This document shows positions 7,934-13,520 of a DNA stretch of 14,365 nt, in pieces (within the stretch, counting starts at the first letter, position 1; every line of letters begins with the position of its first letter). Below the pieces are notes generated by a model. The model saw only the letters and a program-made list of their open reading frames with translations, made no database searches and was not told the DNA's origin. The stretch comes from JAYZVT01 sp050248375 (GTDB lineage Bacteria > Pseudomonadota > Alphaproteobacteria > Rhizobiales > Methyloligellaceae), in NCBI GenBank assembly GCA_050248375.1, contig JBFWSL010000062.1:1-14365 (forward strand), read 5' to 3'. The position numbers were made by a program, and so were the translations under genes.

Positions 7934-8974
7934 TTACTCGAAAAAGCAGCTCGACTTGCTGTCGGCGTGCAGGGTCGAAGCGTTCCGCGGCTGCGACTTG
8001 AGGCGGTAGTCGTAGAAGTCGTATTTGAACCTCTCGATCCGGCACTCGCCGCCGTCCAGGCTGAACGCGATGTCGATGTCGTATTTGAAGCCGGATTTCT
8101 GGGCGTCCTTGGGGATCCAGGTATGCACATACGTCCCGGACAGCGCATGTCTGGAATCAGAAACCGTCGTGCTGGTCCTGTAGCGGACGGTGTGGTGCAT
8201 GTCGTTGAAAGGACAGTCAGCTTGTCCCTCCGCCGGGCCGCCGCTCCACGCGAAGGCGACTCCGAGGGTCGATCCGTCCTGGCACACGGATTTCTGCTCG
8301 AAGAGCCTGTCGCCTATCAAGCTGAACCGGGTCGACATTCTCATATAGGATTTGCCGCTTACCGTGGATTCGAGGTTCGTGAATGTGAGGGCGCGGGGCT
8401 TCGCCTCATCGGCAACCTGGCTGGATAGGGATTCGAGCTGGCAGGGATACCGGTAGCGAAGCTGACCCTTCTCATGTGGACGTCCAAATGTGGTTTGCTG
8501 GAAACTCATCTGAGCCGTTGCCGAGCAGTTCTCGTCGCTGATTTCTATTTCATGCACGAATTCAATGACATTGTGGATCAGTCGCCCTCCCGACCTGAAC
8601 GTGTAGTCCTGTTTTTCCAGCAACTGTAGAGTTTTCCCCTGGACCTCCGCCCTAGTCCGGAAAGATAGAAACTTCCTGTCTCCGAACCGCTCGAAATAGC
8701 CGGACATCAGGTCATGGTCGAGGATGCTTTCTTCCTTTCCGATCGGAAAAACGATTCCAACTTTTTGAATGGTTCCGACCATGAGTATAACGCCGGCAGC
8801 AAGCCTGATCTCGTAGATGCGCGACCTGGGCTGCGGTGCCGTGCACGGCTCCTTGCATGCCTCGCCGAGCACGATCTTGTGCGTCTTCAGGATATCCAGC
8901 CATTCGGCGGCGCGCGCGCCCGGGCCAGGCAGGAGCAGCAGGCCCAACAGCATAAATCTCAGCGCCAGCGACAT
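7934..8974 (-). CDS. Secreted eight-cysteine protein, paralog A
   Basis: I do not recognise this family. The 346-residue product has a signal peptide (hydrophobic 4-18, cleavage near ARA-AEW). The mature N-terminus EWLDILKTHKIVLGEACKEPC is shared in pattern with the proteins at 10235 and 11175. It has exactly eight cysteines (40, 44, 150, 178, 231, 254, 311, 343), all matched in both paralogs, which suggests four disulfides in the periplasm or outside the cell. The best-conserved block runs from the DRLFEQKSVC segment through FAWSGG to C254, then TTVSDSRHALSG and CRIERFKYDFY, and the protein ends SKSSCFFE. No catalytic motif is visible. The gene lies 64 bases downstream of the caspase gene on the same strand, so an operon is likely. 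No good ribosome-binding site precedes ATG 8974, where a hairpin sits instead. ATG 8953 is an alternative. Confidence 0.85.
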   Translation of the reverse strand: MSLALRFMLLGLLLLPGPGARAAEWLDILKTHKIVLGEACKEPCTAPQPRSRIYEIRLAAGVILMVGTIQKVGIVFPIGKEESILDHDLMSGYFERFGDRKFLSFRTRAEVQGKTLQLLEKQDYTFRSGGRLIHNVIEFVHEIEISDENCSATAQMSFQQTTFGRPHEKGQLRYRYPCQLESLSSQVADEAKPRALTFTNLESTVSGKSYMRMSTRFSLIGDRLFEQKSVCQDGSTLGVAFAWSGGPAEGQADCPFNDMHHTVRYRTSTTVSDSRHALSGTYVHTWIPKDAQKSGFKYDIDIAFSLDGGECRIERFKYDFYDYRLKSQPRNASTLHADSKSSCFFE

Positions 8975-8980
8975 TAAGGG

Positions 8981-9001
8981 GCCCCGCTTCGCCGAAGGGG
9001 C
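8981..9001 (-). promoter_or_regulatory. Hairpin at the start of paralog A
   Basis: A GC-rich inverted repeat (GCCCCGCTTCG 8981-8991, CGAAGGGGC 8993-9001, two-base bulge) lies 7-27 bases upstream of the paralog A start codon, where a ribosome-binding site is expected. It could attenuate the caspase transcript or mask translation of A. No T-run follows, so a simple terminator is unlikely. Confidence 0.35.
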
Positions 9002-9038
9002 GCTGATGGATCGGGTTCAGGCAATCGGAATACGGACC

Positions 9039-10046
9039 TCAGTTGCAGACCTGCTGGCCGTTGAAGGTGAAGCAGGTCTTGATGGGCGTGGCGGGCGCGT
9101 GGGACGATTTGGCCCGGCTTTCCACTTGGGTGAGGCGCTGCTCGGCTTCCTTGCGCCGCGAGCTGTCGGGAAATTCGCTGATGAAACGCTTGATCTGGTT
9201 CGGGTCTGTCGACTCGCGCACGAAGGTCCAGGCGATGTCCTCCGCGTTGGGGCCGGAGGGTGCGCCGGCGGCCGAGGGCAGGGGCTCGCGCAGGAAGATT
9301 TCCTCGCGCGAAAGCGAACCGTAGACGAAGGGCTCCTGCTCGCGGCCGGTGAGGGAGATGACCTCGTCGCGGACGTTGCGGAACAGGAAGTTGATCTCCA
9401 GACCCGGCGTCTCGATATGGCGCAGCAGAGCGGTGGTGAAGGGGCTGTTGCGGCCCGAGCCGTCGAGGGCGGTGGTGCCGTCCTTGGCGGCGTAGGCGAC
9501 GAGCACGCTGCCGGTGGGTTCCACGCGGGCAAGGCCGCGGTCCACCGCGCGGGTGCGCACGCTGCGCACCATCTTGGCCGCGTAGGGATTGTTGCGGCAG
9601 GCATCCAGCATGACGAGGCCGAGACGCGACGCTCCGCCGACCATCAGCATCACCGTCTTCAGGTTGACCGCCTCCTGATCCACGGTGAGGTCGGAGGCCA
9701 GCTCCGCATCCACCGGGATCAGCCAGTTCTCGCCGCCCACCTCCATGCCGTGGCCGGCGAAGAAGACGACCGCCATTTCGGAGCCGGGCACCTTCTTGCT
9801 GAAGTCCAGCAGCTCACGGCGCATGGCGTCATAAGTGCCGTCGGTCACGCGGGTAACGGAAAAGCCGAGCCGTTCGAGCGAGGTGGCGACGTCGCCGGCG
9901 TCGTTGGCCGGATTGGCCAGGGGGGTGGCGTTGCGGTAGGCGCCGTTGCCGATGACGAGGGCTACGCGGCTTTCCGCGAAGGCTGGCCAGACGGTCGCGG
10001 CGATCATCAACAGCGCTGAAGCGAGGGCACAAGCCAGTCTGTCCAT
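9039..10046 (-). CDS. Secreted caspase-family (C14) peptidase
   Basis: Caspase-fold cysteine peptidase, predicted periplasmic. The 335-residue product has a signal peptide (about 1-24, AFA-ES). The caspase core starts at RVALVIGNGAYRN (27-39), with the catalytic His at 99 (FFAGHGME) and the nucleophile Cys at 150 (LDACRNNPY), so the dyad is intact. After the core comes a helical segment (AEDIAWTFVRESTDPNQI...FPDSSRRKEAEQRL) often found in alphaproteobacterial caspase-like proteins. The end is TCFTFNGQQVCN, with two cysteines that could form a disulfide. Bacterial relatives usually cut after Arg or Lys, but specificity cannot be read here. ATG 10046 is chosen over an upstream ATG at 10073 because AGAGGAAG lies just before it and the signal peptide then begins normally. 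It probably heads an operon with paralog A and diverges from paralogs B and C. Confidence 0.92.
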   Translation of the reverse strand: MDRLACALASALLMIAATVWPAFAESRVALVIGNGAYRNATPLANPANDAGDVATSLERLGFSVTRVTDGTYDAMRRELLDFSKKVPGSEMAVVFFAGHGMEVGGENWLIPVDAELASDLTVDQEAVNLKTVMLMVGGASRLGLVMLDACRNNPYAAKMVRSVRTRAVDRGLARVEPTGSVLVAYAAKDGTTALDGSGRNSPFTTALLRHIETPGLEINFLFRNVRDEVISLTGREQEPFVYGSLSREEIFLREPLPSAAGAPSGPNAEDIAWTFVRESTDPNQIKRFISEFPDSSRRKEAEQRLTQVESRAKSSHAPATPIKTCFTFNGQQVCN

Positions 10047-10083
10047 CGGTCTTCCTCTCTGAACCCGCAGCAAGCGCCATAGA

Positions 10084-10112
10084 AATATGACCGTTTATCT
10101 TGACGACGCCAA
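10084..10112 (-). promoter_or_regulatory. Possible promoter of the caspase gene
   Basis: On the minus strand: -35-like TTGGCG (10107-10112), a 17-base spacer and -10-like CATATT (10084-10089), about 37 bases before ATG 10046. This is the best match in the 188-base divergent region 10047-10234. On the plus strand TTGACG (10100-10105) overlaps it, with only a poor -10 (near 10123-10128). If both are real, the two promoters overlap and would compete. Confidence 0.3.
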
Positions 10113-10234
10113 GCTGAACGGCAAATGAACGCCGCCATCGCTGAGGATCGTCAGGTGCGTATCCGGACGATCACTGGACGGGTGCGGAAAATCAGGGCAC
10201 TCTTTCAGCCGGGAAACGTCCGGAGAGCGGAGCC

Positions 10235-11182
10235 ATGCGGCTGCGTTTGCTTGTGATTTCGGCTTTGGCGCTGATCCCGGCGCGAGCCCAGGCGGCCGAC
10301 ATCCTCGAACTGCTCAAGACCCACAAGATCGTGATGGGCGAGGGGTGCACCGAACCCTGTACGCTTGGCCGCATGAATCCGACCGGCGAGATCCGACTCG
10401 CAGACGGCTACCTAATGGCGATCAGTCTGCAAGAAAAGGGCGGCTACATCTATCCGATCAATGCCGAGGAAGACATTCTGAAGCATCCCTTGATGCAAGG
10501 CTACTTCGCGCGCAGCTCGGTGAAACAGTTCAGGTTGCTAACCAAGTCGGAGGTATCGGGCGGTATTTTGACATACTCCAGCGACTCTGCCTTCGGTTCC
10601 AATTCTCAACAGCCGATCAAACTGCTGTCTCGTACCAAGATAGAGATCGCCGAGAATACGTGTGCGGGCCGGAGTGAGTATATCCAAGCTCACGGTACGC
10701 ATCGGATTCGTTTTCCCTGCGCAGTGGTCGCTTTGACGGGCGGTTCGGAGGATGCTGGGGCCACGGGCTGGAGGAGGCTGAATTTTGTTGACGTGAAGAG
10801 CTCGCAGGGCGGGCGGTACTCAGAATCGTTCGATCTGGTGAACGACCGGCTCTACTACAATGTCGAACTCTGCAAAGACTCCAGCTGGCTGTCGATGGAG
10901 TTCGAATGGAAAGGCGGGCCCCTGTCCGGGTCACACAAATGTCAGGGGCATTTTCAGCACAACGAACTCTCCTATTCCACCAGCGTGAAGGTTGACGGTG
11001 AACGACGGCACCTGAGCGCGACGGGCGCGAAGGTATGGCGTAGCAACCGCACGACAAGAGTCCCTCTGGAATTCGACATCCGCGTAACCCTTGAAGGCAA
11101 GAACTGCCGGATCGAGAAGTTTCATTATCGCAACACGGCCATCCTGTCCGCCGATGCGAAGACGAGGTGCTATCTTGACTAG
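10235..11182 (+). CDS. Secreted eight-cysteine protein, paralog B
   Basis: Second member of the unrecognised family (see 7934-8974). The 315-residue product has a signal peptide of about 20 residues (ending ARAQA). The mature start ADILELLKTHKIVMGEGCTEPC follows directly. The eight cysteines are at 38, 42, 143, 162, 213, 236, 291 and 312. The gap between the fifth and sixth is 23 residues, the same as in A and C. Shared blocks are EIRLADG, YIYPINAEEDILKHPLMQGYF, SFDLVNDRLYYNVELC, FEWKGGPLSGSHKC and CRIEKFHYRN, ending DAKTRCYLD. The ribosome-binding site is GGAGAG at 10222-10227. The stop codon overlaps the start of paralog C, so the pair is cotranscribed. Upstream, 188 bases separate it from the divergent caspase gene. 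No enzyme motif is seen. A binding or structural envelope role is a guess. Confidence 0.87.
   Translation: MRLRLLVISALALIPARAQAADILELLKTHKIVMGEGCTEPCTLGRMNPTGEIRLADGYLMAISLQEKGGYIYPINAEEDILKHPLMQGYFARSSVKQFRLLTKSEVSGGILTYSSDSAFGSNSQQPIKLLSRTKIEIAENTCAGRSEYIQAHGTHRIRFPCAVVALTGGSEDAGATGWRRLNFVDVKSSQGGRYSESFDLVNDRLYYNVELCKDSSWLSMEFEWKGGPLSGSHKCQGHFQHNELSYSTSVKVDGERRHLSATGAKVWRSNRTTRVPLEFDIRVTLEGKNCRIEKFHYRNTAILSADAKTRCYLD
10292..10332 (+). repeat. 41-bp exact repeat, copy in paralog B
   Basis: Identical base for base to 11274-11314. It encodes the end of the signal peptide and the motif ADILELLKTHKIV. The two genes are otherwise strongly diverged, so this is a local identity at the mature N-terminus. 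Confidence 0.85.
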
Positions 11183-12221
11183 GCGCCGCAGATTGGCATG
11201 TGGCAGACGTTTTTCCCAATTGCCTGCTCTGTGCACGGCATTGATCGCGTTTCTTCTCCCTTCCGTAGTCCGCGCGGCCGACATCCTCGAACTGCTCAAG
11301 ACCCACAAGATCGTCGTCGGGCCCACATGCATCGACCAGAGCATGAACGCCCGGAAGCCTTGCGCGCCGCCGCCTGTGAGCGCGCGTACTGAAATCATCC
11401 TGGCGAAAGGGGTAATCTACGAACGGGACCTGGCGGCGGGCGGACGCGGACTCCTCTACCCGGTTGGCCGCGAGGAGGATCTACTCGTGCACCCGCTGAC
11501 GAAGGAGTCATTCGAGCGCAGCAAGGCGGAAATCCGGTACGACTATTTCCGCTCCAGAGCCGACGTATCGGGAGAGGTCCTGACGCTCGTCCTAAAGTCG
11601 CGCAGCACGCTGCTCAATCCCCGCTTCACCTCCCAAAGCGTGGACACGACCACGATCACCGTCAAAGGGGATAGCTGTTCCGTGCTGCACAAACCCCAGG
11701 GCATTACGATGCGGCGGGCGCGCTGCACGCTTGTCCCGTTGTCCACCGGAACCGGCGAAGGACCGGCGCCCCGATCGCTTTCGCTCCTGGCTATCGCGCG
11801 AACTTATCAAGGCAAACTCGAGAGGACCTCGGAATATTTCACGCTGATCAACGACCGGCTGAACTATCCGATGGTGTATTGCGCCGACGGTTCGCAGCTC
11901 GCGGTGGCGTTCGACTGGAAGGGCGGCGCGCTGAGCGGCACGCACCGCTGCGACACGGAGACGGCAGGGCGCGTCAATCACAACACGCTCACCTACAAAT
12001 CGACCGTGACGGTGGAAAGAGACGTTTACAGTCTCGTTGCCTCGGGAACCCACGACGACAAGGGCTATGCGGGGTATAACCGCAGCTTCGAGATCGAGAT
12101 ACGGCTGGTGGTGAGCGAAGGGAAGTGTGAGCTCGAGAAATTCTATCTGAAGGAACACTACGGGCACTCTGCCCCGTTCATCCGTTCGAACGACGCGGAG
12201 TCTAAATGTTTTCTCGACTGA
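11175..12221 (+). CDS. Secreted eight-cysteine protein, paralog C
   Basis: Third family member. The chosen start is TTG 11175, overlapping the stop of paralog B by eight bases (TTGACTAG), with GAGGTG five bases upstream. This gives 348 residues and a sensible signal peptide (Arg-rich n-region, hydrophobic 17-30, cleavage near VVRA). ATG 11154, or 11091 at the far end, are less fitting. The mature part begins ADILELLKTHKIV. The eight mature cysteines are at 52, 63, 168, 184, 236, 259, 318 and 345. The first pair is spread (11 apart instead of 4) by an insert, while the fifth-to-sixth gap is again 23. The DRLNYPMVYC, FDWKGGALSGTHRC and CELEKFYL blocks and the tail DAESKCFLD match the paralogs. 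Translation is probably coupled to B. Function unknown. Confidence 0.85.
   Translation: MTRRRRLACGRRFSQLPALCTALIAFLLPSVVRAADILELLKTHKIVVGPTCIDQSMNARKPCAPPPVSARTEIILAKGVIYERDLAAGGRGLLYPVGREEDLLVHPLTKESFERSKAEIRYDYFRSRADVSGEVLTLVLKSRSTLLNPRFTSQSVDTTTITVKGDSCSVLHKPQGITMRRARCTLVPLSTGTGEGPAPRSLSLLAIARTYQGKLERTSEYFTLINDRLNYPMVYCADGSQLAVAFDWKGGALSGTHRCDTETAGRVNHNTLTYKSTVTVERDVYSLVASGTHDDKGYAGYNRSFEIEIRLVVSEGKCELEKFYLKEHYGHSAPFIRSNDAESKCFLD
11274..11314 (+). repeat. 41-bp exact repeat, copy in paralog C
   Basis: Mate of 10292-10332, again at the junction of signal peptide and mature protein. The corresponding part of paralog A keeps the protein pattern (LDILKTHKIV) but not the bases. Confidence 0.85.
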
Positions 12222-12241
12222 CGAGGCCCGCTGACGAGGCC
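12218..12241 (+). repeat. 11-bp tandem repeat at the end of paralog C
   Basis: CTGACGAGGCC occurs at 12218-12228 and 12231-12241, two bases apart. The first copy contains the TGA stop codon of paralog C and the second carries an identical TGA outside the gene. It is probably a small slippage duplication. Confidence 0.45.
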
Positions 12242-12292
12242 GGCCAGGCAGAAGTCAAGTGCGGCCTGAGCTGACCGAGCCGGTGCAAAGCG

Positions 12293-12321
12293 AAAAACGC
12301 GTCCCGCAGCCGCAGGACGCG
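12293..12321 (-). terminator. Intrinsic terminator on the minus strand
   Basis: Read on the minus strand: CGCGTCC (12321-12315), TGC, loop GGCT, GCG, GGACGCG (12304-12298), then five T (12297-12293). This is a 10-bp stem counting one U-G wobble, with a tetraloop and U-run. On the plus strand the inner pair becomes a C-A mismatch and no T-run follows, so the minus orientation is the functional one. No minus-strand gene lies upstream of it in the window. Confidence 0.55.
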
Positions 12322-12463
12322 GCGGCGAAGGGGCGCTTCTCCCGTCACGGGCAAATTTGGATTTCAATGGCGGGAGGGCATGAGGCACACTGCCCCGGTC
12401 CGGGCTGGCGCCATCGGGGGTGCTCCGGCTTCACGCAGCCGCGTTCACGGGAGGGGCGGTCTC

Positions 12464-12804
12464 ATGCCGAAGTGGTTCTGCCAGGTTGTCCGTCCGGTCC
12501 TGACGGCGCTTGCCCTGTTCCTGTGCGTCAATGCCACCGCGCGGGCGGCGACGGCTGAGATCGACGCCTTCACGGCGCGCTTCCTCGCCACTCTTCAATC
12601 GATCAAGGACATCGCCGAGGCGCGCATGAAGGGCCAAACGCAGTCCGATGAAAAGGCGCGGTTGCAGACGCTCGCCGGCGACCTGCGGGAGGTCGTGCGG
12701 TCGGACCTGATGCTGCAGATGGACCCGGACAGATTCTACGCCAAGACCGGCGGCCTGCATTATTCCGTAGTGGACGCGATCAAGGCTGCGTTCGCATCCC
12801 ACTT
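12464..12804 (+). CDS. CHAT-domain protein, 5' part up to the assembly gap
   Basis: First 113 codons of a secreted protein that I take to be the start of the CHAT-domain gene continuing after the gap. ATG 12464 has a strong ribosome-binding site (GGGAGGGG 12449-12456, seven bases away). The signal peptide is MPKWFCQVVRPVLTALALFL followed by CVNATARA, about 28 residues. The mature part is helical and charged (IDAFTARFLATLQSIKDIAEARMK...). The segment FYAKTGGLHYSVVDAIKAAF runs into the Ns. The gene follows paralog C by 242 bases on the same strand, with no plus-strand terminator seen between them. Joining this piece to the later fragments is inference from order, strand and type of protein, because the gap hides the junction. 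Confidence 0.75.
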
Positions 12805-12904
12805 NNNNNNNNNNNNNNNNNNNNNNNNNNNNNNNNNNNNNNNNNNNNNNNNNNNNNNNNNNNNNNNNNNNNNNNNNNNNNNNNNNNNNNNNNNNNNNNN
12901 NNNN
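12805..12904. other. Assembly gap (100 N)
   Basis: Exactly 100 Ns, the conventional length for a gap of unknown size. The reading frame before it (12464) and after it (12907) differ, as expected if the true length is not 100. All coding interpretation across it is provisional. Confidence 1.
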
Positions 12905-13434
12905 TTTCCCTGGCCGAGCTGGAGCTTCTGCACGGCTCCGATCTGAACGCGGAGCGCGCGGCAGGGTCCGCGGAGGCCATTGTGGCGGCTCATCGCGCCA
13001 CGCCGGAACAGAAGCAGCGGTTGTCCGCGATCGCGGCTCGGTTGCGGGCGGGGGCGGCGGCAGGCGCGCCGACGCCTGTCGACGCGCAGGCAGTGCTGTC
13101 GGCATTCGAGCAGGGACAGAAGCGGCCGTTCCTTCAGGTCGCAGAGCTTGTTCGAACGGTCAATTCAGGACGGGGAGACCAGTCCTTGCAGCAGCAACTG
13201 GACAAGGCGCTGGACCTCAATGGCCGTTTCCGCAATTTGCCGAAAGCATGCCGGGCGACGCAATCCGGTATCCCGCTGCGGCGCCAGATCGCGGCGATTG
13301 GGCCTTTCTTCGAATTCTGGAATACCTTTCCGGACTTCGAGCAGTTCTGCCGCTTCTTTTTCGAACGCAATCTCTCGCGCAAACGCGCGCTGGCATACCC
13401 CATGCTGGACAAGCTCTACGCTACACACGACTAG
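12905..13434 (+). pseudogene. CHAT-domain protein, middle part ending in an in-frame TAG
   Basis: An open frame from the gap edge (codons from 12907, SLAELELLHGSDLNAE...) to TAG at 13432-13434. The product is helical: TPEQKQRLSAIAARLRAG, then a QQQLDKALDLNGRF stretch and an aromatic stretch FFEFWNTFPDFEQFCRFFFE. The same frame continues sensibly after the stop (FGILVSYFQQVHEIAEAMDLL, 13435-13497), so TAG looks like a point mutation or base error inside a longer gene and not a true end. The first ATG-like start (GTG 12976 or ATG further on) has no support, so this is not read as an independent gene. Typed as pseudogene, but sequencing error beside the gap is equally possible. Confidence 0.6.
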
Positions 13435-13520
13435 TTCGGCATTCTGGTGTCGTACTTCCAGCAGGTTCATGAGATCGCCGAAGCCATGGACCTGCTGAGT
13501 ATCCGCTCTCGGCCGGTGTC

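Noticed and set aside
8817..10019. 400-codon plus-strand frame opposite the caspase gene
   Set aside because: The caspase on the other strand has intact catalytic motifs and a signal peptide. This frame has repetitive G/A/V/H composition only.
12259..12558. 99-codon plus-strand frame spanning the paralog C-CHAT gap
   Set aside because: It overlaps the well-supported CHAT signal peptide in another frame and has no ribosome-binding site or family resemblance.
12980..13498. 172-codon Arg/Ser-rich frame after the gap
   Set aside because: Out of frame with the helical protein at 12907-13434; its composition is typical of a shifted reading of GC-rich coding DNA.
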